From CAUZRD01 sp963582255 (GTDB lineage: Bacteria; Pseudomonadota; Alphaproteobacteria; Rhizobiales; TMED25), in contig CAUZRD010000081.1 in the NCBI GenBank assembly GCA_963582255.1, positions 1 to 9,023 of the forward strand: a stretch of DNA of 9,023 nucleotides, given 5' to 3'. The position numbers were made by a program, and so were the translations under genes. The notes below the pieces were generated by a model, which saw only the letters and a program-made list of their open reading frames with translations, searched no databases and was not told where the DNA came from. Of the stretch, positions 1-6,455 are shown piece by piece. Within the stretch, counting starts at the first letter, position 1. Each line of letters starts with the position of its first letter.

Positions 1-187
1 AGTCTTCAACCTCCACAAGGATGTTGGTATGGCGGTAACCCTTGGCAAGAAATGTGGTGTCGAAGTCTCCTTGGCAGAGCAGACACTTAGTTTTCTGGGC
101 AAGGCGGTTGAGTTAGGAATGAAAGAGCAAGATTTTTCTTTACTCTATCAAGAGTTTGACAAGATACAGGGGATCCATCTGGATTAG
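1..187 (+). CDS. C-terminal end of a 3-hydroxyisobutyrate dehydrogenase-like NAD(P)-dependent oxidoreductase (5' truncated by the window)
   Basis: Reading from base 2, 61 codons are open up to a TAG at 185-187. The peptide contains LHKDVGMAVTLGKKCGVEV followed by a helix ending in GMKEQDFSLLYQEF. This matches the C-terminal all-helical domain of beta-hydroxyacid dehydrogenases (3-hydroxyisobutyrate dehydrogenase, tartronate semialdehyde reductase and relatives). The K-D-x-G-x-A signature and the closing G-x-x-[ED]-[DE]-x-[SD] helix are family hallmarks. These enzymes oxidise or reduce short hydroxyacids or semialdehydes in the cytoplasm. The N-terminal Rossmann domain and the catalytic lysine helix lie outside the window, so the substrate cannot be judged. 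The gene lies on the same strand as the DUF1330 gene about 150 bases downstream, but that spacing makes co-transcription uncertain. Confidence 0.8.
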   Translation, partial: VFNLHKDVGMAVTLGKKCGVEVSLAEQTLSFLGKAVELGMKEQDFSLLYQEFDKIQGIHLD

Positions 188-339
188 CTCTTCCAAAACT
201 CAAACCGCACTGGATCTACCGTTGCCTCATGGGAGTACACTTTTTATCAAGTCCCCCCGACCCTGATGCAATTGTATACTGATCCTGAGATAACTAGCGA
301 AAGAAAGTCACCAGCGCCCTCACGAGAAGGATGAAATGC

Positions 340-633
340 ATGCCGAAAGCATATTGGATCAGTAGCTACCTTAAAATAATCGATAAGAATAAGGTTGCAG
401 CATATCGCAAACTAGCAATCCCCGCGATCACCTCGTGCGGAGGGCGGTTTCTAGCTCGCGGGTTACCTGAGAAAGCCTACGATCTAGGGATGATAGAACG
501 CGTCGTAATCATCGAATTCGAAAGTGTTGAGGCGGCAATATCAGCACATGACAGCCCTGATTATCAGGCGGCGCTAAAAGCGCTCGACGGCGGTCTCGAA
601 CGTGAGATCCGCATCGTTGAGGGCATAGAATAA
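340..633 (+). CDS. DUF1330 family protein (small dimeric alpha/beta-barrel type)
   Basis: A 97-residue protein beginning MPKAYWISSY. It has the DUF1330 layout: an N-terminal beta strand (AYWISSY), a helix (KVAAYRKLAIPAI), the strand-turn GGRFLARG, a strand carrying ERVVIIEFESVEAA, the S-x-x-YQAALKAL helix and a final strand RIVEG. DUF1330 proteins adopt a ferredoxin-like dimeric alpha/beta fold related to the ABM/EthD type and have no established reaction. They often sit beside catabolic genes. An ATG at 331 is in frame, but the purine-rich GAGAAGG at 324-330 touches it directly. The same site is 9 bases from the ATG at 340, which also gives the usual MPK N-terminus, so 340 is preferred. The family call is firm; the function is unknown. 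A perfect inverted repeat lies just after the stop. Confidence 0.85.
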   Translation: MPKAYWISSYLKIIDKNKVAAYRKLAIPAITSCGGRFLARGLPEKAYDLGMIERVVIIEFESVEAAISAHDSPDYQAALKALDGGLEREIRIVEGIE

Positions 634-645
634 ACAGGGCATCTT

Positions 646-664
646 TGTTGTATTGTTCACAACA
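646..664. repeat. Short inverted repeat 3' of the DUF1330 gene
   Basis: TGTTGT and ACAACA form a perfect 6-bp stem around a 7-base loop, starting 12 bases after the DUF1330 stop codon. Only TTT follows on the + strand, so it is at best a weak transcription-end hairpin. Confidence 0.35.
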
Positions 665-779
665 TTTGCATTCACCGCCGATGAGCTCTGATGTATAACT
701 GCCTGAAAAATCGAAGAAGGTGAAAGGTGAAATACTTTTACTTTGGATAGCTCTCACCAGACACCTATCGAACCACGCC

Positions 780-800
780 AATCGCTAAGCCTTAGCGATT
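780..800. repeat. Perfect 10-bp inverted repeat with a one-base centre
   Basis: AATCGCTAAG (780-789) and CTTAGCGATT (791-800) are exact reverse complements around a single C. A hairpin would need to open about two pairs to make a loop. With no T tract on either side it resembles a protein-binding dyad more than an intrinsic terminator. It lies between two convergent genes, where operators are unusual. Confidence 0.6.
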
Positions 801-806
801 AAACCT

Positions 807-825
807 GTGAGCTAAAGACGCTCAC
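807..825. repeat. Perfect 6-bp inverted repeat adjacent to the 780-800 dyad
   Basis: GTGAGC and GCTCAC flank the 7-base loop TAAAGAC, seven bases after the 780-800 palindrome. Reading on the minus strand, the two would form tandem hairpins downstream of the EamA stop codon. No U tract follows. Confidence 0.45.
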
Positions 826-869
826 CATAGGCATCAAAAACCTACAACACAGCGAGTTATACGTCGTCT

Positions 870-882
870 CATCTTGAAGATG
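870..882. repeat. Small palindrome CATCTT-G-AAGATG
   Basis: A perfect 6-bp inverted repeat with a one-base centre, 46 bases beyond the EamA stop codon on the minus strand. It has the same geometry (single-base centre) as the 780-800 dyad. It is short enough to be chance. Confidence 0.3.
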
Positions 883-928
883 TTTGAATGACATCGGCGC
901 CTACCATTATGGAGCACGAACTAACCAA

Positions 929-1852
929 TCAGCTAGCCATCCACGCTCGTATCTGGTCGCGCCTGACAGCAACAAATGATGCCGCAACAATAAGGGCTAT
1001 ACCGCCCAGCGCATCAAATGTCGGAATTTCATCGAAGATCAAGAATCCGACCAGCGCAGCTACTACTAACCGAGAGTATTCGACCGTTCCCATGATTGAT
1101 GCTTCTCCGTGTCGATAGGAGTTAATGAAACACCAGTTTGTGATAGTGCCGCTGAACATGATTAAAACAAAAATTGGCACTGCATCCCATGTAATAGGTT
1201 GCCAAGTAAAAATGCTCGGGAAAATGCATAGTGCCGTCAACCCGAGTGCTGGATAGCTCATAATAGTTACGGTTGAGTCGGTTGCAGCAAGTTTCTTCAC
1301 CACCAGCGCGACGCAAGCATTAGCAAACGCACCAAAGGCGCCAACAAGCGCGGCTTCATTCAGCTCTTCTGCTGCTGGATCAAGCATCACGGCGACGCCA
1401 GCAAATCCAATGGCCGCCGCTCCCCATCCTATAAAGCCAACTCGTTCAGCGAAGAGAATAGCAGCCAAGCCAACCAGAAAAATAACCCGGGAGAAAGTAA
1501 TCGCACTTGCCTCTGCAAGCGGAAGATGTGCAATCGAGTAGAACATGCACATAATGCCTATAAATCCGAGAACAACTCGTAAAATTTGTAGGCCAAACAC
1601 TTCTGACTTTAAAACCTCACCTCCACTACGCACCATAATCGGCGTAAGCATCACAGCTATACCGAACGAGCGTATCAAAACAATCTGCCATATCGAGTAG
1701 GTCTCCGACAGATCCTTTGCCGCAGCCATCATCGCAGCCATAGTGAGACTCGAAAGCACAACCAGCACCGCACCAACGACATTTCCGCCGTAGAGATCTG
1801 TATACTTTTCGAGGATGCGCGGGAAGAACCCTGCCGCGTCATAGGAGGCCAT
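929..1852 (-). CDS. EamA/DMT-superfamily inner-membrane transporter
   Basis: A 307-residue, strongly hydrophobic protein with the duplicated five-helix layout of EamA (DUF6) transporters. Repeat 1 spans about residues 24-157 and repeat 2 about 166-297, giving some ten transmembrane helices. Family hallmarks are visible. Repeat 1 has R61 in the second helix, the segment FYSIAHLPLAEASAITFSRV and an acidic exit F-A-E-R (residues 134-137). Repeat 2 has the matching INSYRHGEASIMGTVEYSRLV followed by FDEIPTF. The C-terminus is basic (VRRDQIR), as expected for a cytoplasmic tail. Members export amino acids, metabolites or drugs; the substrate cannot be inferred here. The ATG at 1852 is preceded on the minus strand by AAAGG about 13 bases upstream, a long spacing. 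A sigma-70-like promoter lies just upstream at 1898-1927. The gene is monocistronic, and its 3' end faces the DUF1330 gene across a region of inverted repeats. Confidence 0.9.
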   Translation of the reverse strand: MASYDAAGFFPRILEKYTDLYGGNVVGAVLVVLSSLTMAAMMAAAKDLSETYSIWQIVLIRSFGIAVMLTPIMVRSGGEVLKSEVFGLQILRVVLGFIGIMCMFYSIAHLPLAEASAITFSRVIFLVGLAAILFAERVGFIGWGAAAIGFAGVAVMLDPAAEELNEAALVGAFGAFANACVALVVKKLAATDSTVTIMSYPALGLTALCIFPSIFTWQPITWDAVPIFVLIMFSGTITNWCFINSYRHGEASIMGTVEYSRLVVAALVGFLIFDEIPTFDALGGIALIVAASFVAVRRDQIRAWMAS

Positions 1853-1897
1853 AAGCTTTTAGTAGCCTTTAACGCCGGCTAGCAAAAGGTGTGCGTT

Positions 1898-1927
1898 TTT
1901 ATATGAGCTAACGTATCAGTAACGCAA
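1898..1927 (-). promoter_or_regulatory. Probable sigma-70 promoter of the EamA gene
   Basis: On the minus strand, TTGCGT (1922-1927) and TATAAA (1898-1903) are separated by 18 bases. The -10 box ends 45 bases before the ATG at 1852, a normal leader length. The boxes match consensus at 4/6 and 5/6 positions. Prediction by eye only. Confidence 0.45.
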
Positions 1928-2003
1928 CAGCACAACAATCAATGCCCCGAGGCACCACTTGGTCTGTGCCCCACAGCGTAAACTAAATTCAGAAAGGTCT
2001 GAT

Positions 2004-2286
2004 ATTAATATCGCAAAAATTGCACTGACTGGAATGGCCGTGGTGATTGGGTCAGCCTCTTTGGGGGCAGGCGCAGTCTAACACTTTTATCATCTTCATC
2101 GAGGGCGCAGCCGAGAGCCTGAAGACAGCCAGCATAGGCGTTATCACTGGCGTTAGTTCGGCCGGTCAAAACATTGTTCATGGCGCCAGCCAAGCAGCAG
2201 TAGGCACAGCCAAGAGTGTCGGCGAAGTCAGCAATGGTGTGGTCAGAGGCGCTAAATGCGTAATAACGCCTAGCAGAAGTTGCTAA
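2004..2286 (+). pseudogene. Frameshifted gene for a small exported Gly/Ala/Ser/Val-rich protein
   Basis: From ATT at 2004 the frame reads INIAKIALTGMAVVIGSASL, a basic n-region plus hydrophobic core like a signal peptide, then stops at a TAA (2079-2081). If one G is removed from the five-G run at 2063-2067, reading moves to the +1 frame. It then continues as GQAQSNTFIIF and on through GVITGVSSAGQNIVHGASQA, AVGTAKSVGEVSNGVVRGAK and a final SC to TAA at 2284-2286. The repaired product would be about 93 residues with a plausible cleavage site after G-Q-A. AGAAAGG at 1991-1997 sits six bases before the ATT, as if that codon had been ATG, although ATT can start translation rarely. The mature part is amphipathic and repetitive, with no named family recognised. 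Alternatives are a sequencing error or two unrelated open stretches. Confidence 0.45.
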
Positions 2287-2340
2287 TATTACAGCAAGAC
2301 AATGCCACTTGGATTTTGGTTAGCTTAATACTTAAAAAAC

Positions 2341-2369
2341 ATCTTGGAGAAATTTTTTTGCTCCAAGGT
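2341..2369. repeat. Inverted repeat with a T run in its loop
   Basis: CTTGGAG (2343-2349) and CTCCAAG (2361-2367) form a perfect 7-bp stem, extendable by one wobble and one A-T pair. The 11-base loop contains seven Ts (2353-2359). Because the T run is inside the loop and not after the stem, this is not a standard intrinsic terminator. It lies 55-85 bases after the end of the frameshifted exported-protein locus. Confidence 0.4.
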
Positions 2370-2427
2370 ATAGCCCCTCCAAAGACAATACGATTGTCAG
2401 TACGCTTGGAATGGCTCGGTGATCTAA

Positions 2428-2637
2428 AATTCAACCGGCGTCTCATCCCGGCACTCTAGAACTGGAACATCACTGACATTTATTGCGCAGATGTTCCTCT
2501 ACATGGCGTTGGGAATTGTACCCCTTTTAATCATTGAGTCGCCATTCAAGACACCAACCATAACTTTCCTACTATTGGGACGGCTAATAAACATTAGCAC
2601 TGATGTGCCCATGATGACGAATATCTTGATGCGTTGA
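2428..2637 (+). pseudogene. Possible remnant of an EamA/DMT transporter C-terminal repeat
   Basis: An open stretch without its own start signals runs from just after a TAA (2425-2427) to TGA at 2635-2637. The first ATG is at 2491 and would give 48 residues. The peptide includes FIAQMFLYMALGIVPLLIIE, then SPFKTPTITFLLLGRLINIS and TDVPMMTNIL. The order (A-L, a short P-containing turn, P-F, an F-x-x-L-x-G-type helix, then V-P) resembles the fourth helix pair of the second EamA repeat, commonly seen as P-F-x-Y-T ... F-G-E-x-P. The matching F-G-E and Y-T residues are lost here. A complete transporter would need roughly 230 more residues upstream, and no matching frame continues there. It could also be a chance hydrophobic ORF or an orphan small membrane protein. 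The resemblance comes from pattern recognition only. Confidence 0.25.
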
Positions 2638-2653
2638 CTAAGCTAGGGCCCAG

Positions 2654-2682
2654 CCGCCAAGACCATATATTGGCCTCGGCGG
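2654..2682 (-). terminator. Strong 3' hairpin, fully paired only as minus-strand RNA
   Basis: On the minus strand the arms CCGCCGAGGCCA and TGGTCTTGGCGG pair over 12 bp (two of them G-U) around an ATATA loop. On the plus strand the same two positions become A-C mismatches. It begins about 50 bases after the amidohydrolase stop codon, so it most likely ends or protects that mRNA. No U tract follows, so it is not a textbook intrinsic terminator. Confidence 0.4.
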
Positions 2683-2731
2683 TGCGTAAAAATCAATGTG
2701 TACATGGGCTAAAAGTAACCGCGTTTTTTGG

Positions 2732-3823
2732 TTAGTCCATGAATTCTCCTGCGTCCAGCCCCATCAAACTAAGTGCATTCAACCCACATATTTTTTCGCG
2801 GTCGTCCTCACTTAACCCGGAGACCTGATAGACATGCTCAACCGGGTCATACTCGCCCATGTCGAATGGATAGTCAGTGCCAATCAACACGTGGGCCGAA
2901 CCATATTGGTTTATCAGATTAGTAAGCTGTTCTATAGAAAACACGATCGAGTCAAAATAGAATTTTTTTAGATAAGTCGATGGTCTTTGATGAATGTGTT
3001 GGCGGCAATCTGACCGCGCGCCATAAGCGTGGTCCATTCGTGCTGAATAATGCGAAGCAAACGCCCCGCCGTGGGCAAGATAGAATTTGAGCTTGGGGAA
3101 CCGCTCCATGACCCCGTCGAAGATCAAATAATGCATAGCCACCGTAGTATCGAGCGGATTACCAATGATATTTTTGAAGTGATGTGGCGACAGACGATCA
3201 CTCACGAAGGAATTAGGGTGGATAAATATGACAATATCAAGATCCTGGCATGCAGCCCAGAACGGATCAAGGCGGGGCGTAGAGAGCTCCTCGTTACGAA
3301 CCCTAGCACCTATCTGAATGCCGCGAAAACCCAGTTCATTAACGCAGCGCTTCAGTTCTTTTATAGCCAACTCGGTATCTTGCAATGGAACCGTGCCAAG
3401 ACCAACAAACCGCTTGGGATCATCCTTGGTCATCGAAACTATGCCGTCATTGATGACCTGGCTCGATTCAAGACCAAGACTTGGATCGACGGTGTAGTAA
3501 AACTGGCTCGGAGAGCAGGAAACGGCCATCACGTCAACCATCATCTTGTCCATATCAATCAGGCGCTGTTCTACTCCGGTCAAATGTGCTTTCCGATCCT
3601 CATCTTGCTTCTTGCGAACCTTCTGCGTAACCGCATCAGGAGCACGGTCGCCTGGATGAGTAATATCGAGAAGGTATGGTTTGACTAGCTCATCGGCAGC
3701 CGGAATACGCATATGTCCGTGCAAATCGACAGTCACCGTCTTTGGGCGCGGCTTAACCCCGGCGAGATGATCTCTTCCCGCCGAAGATCCATAGGGTCGC
3801 AATGGAATATCGTAATCTGCCAT
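2732..3823 (-). CDS. Amidohydrolase family 2 metalloenzyme (ACMSD-type decarboxylase/hydrolase)
   Basis: A 363-residue cytoplasmic protein of the amidohydrolase-2 family, whose best known member decarboxylates 2-amino-3-carboxymuconate semialdehyde. The metal-site pattern is complete: D33-L-H35-G-H37 on strand 1, H202 in FIHPNS, H251 in LAHGGAF and D317 in GTDYPFDMG. The C-terminus GLNALSLMGL is the usual last helix. About 30 residues precede the first strand, and residues 45-80 form a charged insertion. The ATG at 3823 has AAGGA eight bases upstream, a good ribosome-binding site. The family includes decarboxylases of aromatic or heterocyclic acids as well as C-C hydrolases and lactonases, so substrate and reaction remain open. 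The gene is divergent from the CoA-transferase/crotonase operon with a 205-base shared spacer, suggesting a common pathway and possibly a common regulator. A stable hairpin follows the stop codon. Confidence 0.88.
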   Translation of the reverse strand: MADYDIPLRPYGSSAGRDHLAGVKPRPKTVTVDLHGHMRIPAADELVKPYLLDITHPGDRAPDAVTQKVRKKQDEDRKAHLTGVEQRLIDMDKMMVDVMAVSCSPSQFYYTVDPSLGLESSQVINDGIVSMTKDDPKRFVGLGTVPLQDTELAIKELKRCVNELGFRGIQIGARVRNEELSTPRLDPFWAACQDLDIVIFIHPNSFVSDRLSPHHFKNIIGNPLDTTVAMHYLIFDGVMERFPKLKFYLAHGGAFASHYSARMDHAYGARSDCRQHIHQRPSTYLKKFYFDSIVFSIEQLTNLINQYGSAHVLIGTDYPFDMGEYDPVEHVYQVSGLSEDDREKICGLNALSLMGLDAGEFMD

Positions 3824-3907
3824 GGATAATTTCCTTGTTTACGACAACATGTCGCGGCCTGAGAGCCGCTAAATCTTGCCTGTGTTATCTTCTTGTTCAA
3901 GTATAAA

Positions 3908-3938
3908 TTGCGCCAAGCAATAGCTTGGCATATTTTTT
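3908..3938 (+). promoter_or_regulatory. Perfect dyad with T run in the divergent spacer: operator/promoter or attenuator candidate
   Basis: GCCAAGC (3912-3918) and GCTTGGC (3923-3929) are exact reverse complements around AATA, followed by a T run at 3933-3938. Read as a promoter, TTGCGC (3908-3913) and TATTTT (3931-3936) are 17 bases apart with the dyad filling the spacer, which would be a classic repressor site. Read as RNA, it is a 7-bp hairpin followed by Us, like an intrinsic terminator or leader attenuator about 90 bases before the CoA-transferase start. A TATAAA at 3902-3907 lies just upstream but lacks a well-spaced -35 box. Sequence alone does not separate these readings. Confidence 0.45.
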
Positions 3939-4028
3939 GGTAAGCAATCCTTCAATACCGACATTTGGAGAACTCTGGCAACTAGGCCACTATGTTTACT
4001 GGCATCATGCTCTGAAGAAAGGGAGGAT

Positions 4029-6437
4029 GTGAGTCAATCACTCGGGTTACTAAAGGGGGTAAGGGTACTCGAACTCGCCCAACGCGTTTGCGGACCGTAT
4101 TGCGGCAAAATTCTTGCCCATATGGGCGCAGAAGTAATCAAGATTGAACCCCCACATGGCGACGAAACCAGGCGGCGCGGACCTTATCCAGGCCACATTT
4201 CTCATCTCGAAAAAAGTGGCCTATTTCTCTGGCTTAATGCCAACAAATATGGCGTTACCCTAGACTTGGATAACGCCGAGGACCAAAAGCATTTCAAACA
4301 GCTCGCGGCTAGCGCCGACATAGTTATTGATAGCAATATCGAAGGTGAGCTGAGCAACCGTGGGTTGGGCTACGAAATGTTGCACATGCTTAACCCAGGT
4401 CTAATTTTGTCCTCCATTTCAGGATTTGGAAACTGGGGGCCGTATGCCGGGTACAAAGCAACAGATCTGACTTTGTTCCATATGAGCGGCAATGCTCATA
4501 GTCTGCTCGGCCCGGTGGATATGCCAGAAGAGGAACCGCCAATACGAGCCGGCGGCCATCAAGCCGATTTAGTGGTAGGCATGGCGGCGACTACCGCGAT
4601 ACAGGCAGCTCTCCTGCGAAAGAGCACAACAGGTGCTGGGTGCCAAATCCATATTTCAGCTTTTGAAGCTATGGTCACTCAACTGATCAGTGGCTTGGCA
4701 AATTGTGCTTACGGACAGTCCGCACCACCCAGAAACAATAGGCATGTAAAGGAAGCAGCAATCGGCGGCATGGTGACTGCAATTGGCGGTATCCTCCCCT
4801 GCCATGATGGCTATATAGCCATTTCACCTCGCGAAGATGATCAATGGGCTCGCTGGCTGGAAGTGATGGACAAGCCGTCATGGGCCTTTGATGAACGTTT
4901 TTTGACTCGCCAGGCAAGACAGAAAAATGCTCCCGCATTGTGGGGCCATTTGAGTGAGTGGAGCTATCAGTATTCCAAACACGACATCGCCATGTGGGGA
5001 CAGAATCTTAGAATTCCATGCTTTCCAGTAAATACGGTCAAAGATCTATTGCAAGATGAACATCTCGCTGCGCGTCGATTTTTTGTCGAGATTGATCATC
5101 CAAAAGCCGGACGACTAACCTATCCCGGAGCCCCATATTCATTCTCAAACACGCCTCTGTCGCTCACAGAAAGGCCAGCACCACTTATCGGGCAACACAA
5201 TGATATTTATCTAACAAAAACACCCAAGGCGACGCTCAAGACCAGCAACGGCGCGCAGAGCAACCATTCCCAAAGGCCGCTTGAGGGTATACGCGTCCTT
5301 GACCTTAGCTGGATAATTGCTGGTCCAACCGCCACACGTATCTTAGCCATGATGGGAGCTGAGGTGATTAAGCTAGGTAGCGCTCGCCGTCCTGATCCTT
5401 CCACCGGAAGCGCTCCTTTTCAGGCTTACAACCAATCAAAGCTCTACGCTGCTCTTAATATTTCAACACAACAAGGTTTAGACTTAGCCAAGCAACTGGC
5501 TTCCAAATGCGATGTTGTTGTTGAAAATTTTGCCGCGGGTGTCATCGAGCGTCTCGGTTTGGGATATGATGCTCTACAGGCCGTTAATCGCGATGTGATC
5601 ATGGTGTCATCATCAGGAACCGGACATACCGGTCCTCACAAGGATTACGTGGCCTACGGCAGCTTGTTGCAGCACTACACCGGATGGAACTCTATTTCCG
5701 GACACCCCAATCGAGAGCCGATTAAAGGGGGCTTGTGGGCTGATCCCTGGGTCGGCATGGAATTGGCAATGATCACGCTAGCAGCGCTCAATCACAAAGC
5801 AATCACAGGCGCTGGACAATATATAGATATGTCGATGGCTGAAGCACTTAGCGCCAGCATCGGCGAAGCAATTCTGAGCTACCAAATGAACGGCAGCGCG
5901 CCAAAACCAAATGGTAATTCAGATGAATGGAATGCGCCGCACGATGTTTATCCTTGTGATGGTGACGATTGCTGGATTGCCATTGCGGTAACCAACAACG
6001 CCGAGTGGCAAGCCCTATGTCAGGTGATTCAGCGGCCAGATTTAGCCGCCGATGCGAGATTTATAACTGCAGCTGGACGCAAATCTCACGATGATGAACT
6101 ACAAACCGCCATCGCTGCTTGGACACAATGCCGTAGCGATTATACCGCCATGCATCTTCTGCAGGCAGCCGGAGTACCAGCCGCGCCATCGTTAGATATA
6201 GCCCGAGTATATCTCGACAGCCAATTACGCGATGGGGGGTACCTCAAAAGCCTGCAAACCCACGATGGCGAAAATCGTATGCTACCAAGCTTACCGTGGC
6301 GATATTGTGAAATTGAGGGGCCATTGATAACCGCCGCCCCGGTTTTAGGGCAACACAATGACTACGTGTACCGAGAATTGCTGGGGCTTTCCCAAGCAGA
6401 AATCACCCGTCTGACCGACGAACAAATCCTATTCTAA
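4029..6437 (+). CDS. Tandem class III (CaiB/BaiF) CoA-transferase, two full domains fused
   Basis: An 802-residue cytoplasmic enzyme made of two CaiB/BaiF domains, about residues 7-395 and 417-802. Single-domain members are about 400 residues and usually act as interlocked dimers. Both repeats open alike (GVRVLEL...GPYCGKILAHMGAEVIK and GIRVLDL...GPTATRILAMMGAEVIK) and close with GQHND. The aspartate expected to form the acyl anhydride is present twice, D180 in HQADLVVGM and D572 in WADPWVGM. The E-N-F-x-x-G-V motif is kept in repeat 2 (VENFAAGV) but altered to DSNIEGE in repeat 1, so the halves are not equivalent. The family moves CoA from a donor thioester to a carboxylic acid. GTG at 4029 is the only start fitting the domain. 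GGGAGG at 4021-4026 is unusually close, and the ATG at 4027 is stopped at once by TGA. It lies 18 bases before the crotonase gene, so the two are likely an operon. Confidence 0.93.
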   Translation: MSQSLGLLKGVRVLELAQRVCGPYCGKILAHMGAEVIKIEPPHGDETRRRGPYPGHISHLEKSGLFLWLNANKYGVTLDLDNAEDQKHFKQLAASADIVIDSNIEGELSNRGLGYEMLHMLNPGLILSSISGFGNWGPYAGYKATDLTLFHMSGNAHSLLGPVDMPEEEPPIRAGGHQADLVVGMAATTAIQAALLRKSTTGAGCQIHISAFEAMVTQLISGLANCAYGQSAPPRNNRHVKEAAIGGMVTAIGGILPCHDGYIAISPREDDQWARWLEVMDKPSWAFDERFLTRQARQKNAPALWGHLSEWSYQYSKHDIAMWGQNLRIPCFPVNTVKDLLQDEHLAARRFFVEIDHPKAGRLTYPGAPYSFSNTPLSLTERPAPLIGQHNDIYLTKTPKATLKTSNGAQSNHSQRPLEGIRVLDLSWIIAGPTATRILAMMGAEVIKLGSARRPDPSTGSAPFQAYNQSKLYAALNISTQQGLDLAKQLASKCDVVVENFAAGVIERLGLGYDALQAVNRDVIMVSSSGTGHTGPHKDYVAYGSLLQHYTGWNSISGHPNREPIKGGLWADPWVGMELAMITLAALNHKAITGAGQYIDMSMAEALSASIGEAILSYQMNGSAPKPNGNSDEWNAPHDVYPCDGDDCWIAIAVTNNAEWQALCQVIQRPDLAADARFITAAGRKSHDDELQTAIAAWTQCRSDYTAMHLLQAAGVPAAPSLDIARVYLDSQLRDGGYLKSLQTHDGENRMLPSLPWRYCEIEGPLITAAPVLGQHNDYVYRELLGLSQAEITRLTDEQILF

Positions 6438-6455
6438 ACCGGAGTCTCTACCAAT

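Larger units (their letters stand above)
634..928. other. Convergent intergenic region without a credible gene
   Basis: This stretch separates the ends of the DUF1330 gene (+) and the EamA gene (-). No reading frame here has a ribosome-binding site together with protein-like composition; the frames that run through it are TTG-initiated or antisense. What it does hold is a set of perfect short inverted repeats at 646-664, 780-800, 807-825 and 870-882, listed separately. Confidence 0.5.
1853..2731. other. Long intergenic region with gene remnants and hairpins
   Basis: This is the largest non-coding stretch in the window and has no intact gene with convincing signals. It contains the EamA promoter (minus strand), a frameshifted small exported-protein locus at 2004-2286, a hairpin at 2341-2369, a small dyad at 2384-2398 (GACAAT-ACG-ATTGTC), a possible transporter fragment at 2428-2637 and a strand-biased hairpin at 2654-2682. 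The mix suggests decaying sequence rather than a regulatory region. Confidence 0.5.

Noticed and set aside
509..781. A 90-codon TTG-initiated minus-strand frame, cysteine-rich in the middle
   Set aside because: Nearly half of it is antisense to the DUF1330 gene, there is no ribosome-binding site, and the composition is not protein-like.
888..1118. A plus-strand frame of 76 codons
   Set aside because: It overlaps the 3' end of the EamA gene in antisense and lacks start signals.
2005..2193. A 62-codon minus-strand frame opposite the small exported-protein locus
   Set aside because: The plus-strand reading gives a signal peptide and cleavage site, while this one is rich in Arg, Leu and Pro, typical of antisense translation.
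2508..2618. Minus-strand 37-codon frame (starting MGTSVLMF) opposite the transporter-like scrap
   Set aside because: It is too short, has no ribosome-binding site, and is less family-like than the plus-strand reading.
3050..3688. A 212-codon open frame on the plus strand
   Set aside because: It is fully antisense to the amidohydrolase, whose metal-binding motifs are intact. The frame has no ribosome-binding site or domain-like pattern.
4029..6437. DddD-type DMSP lyase identity for the double CoA-transferase
   Set aside because: The two-domain architecture is shared, but no BCCT transporter, dddB/dddC-like dehydrogenases or dddR regulator are present, and no DMSP-specific residue could be verified by eye.
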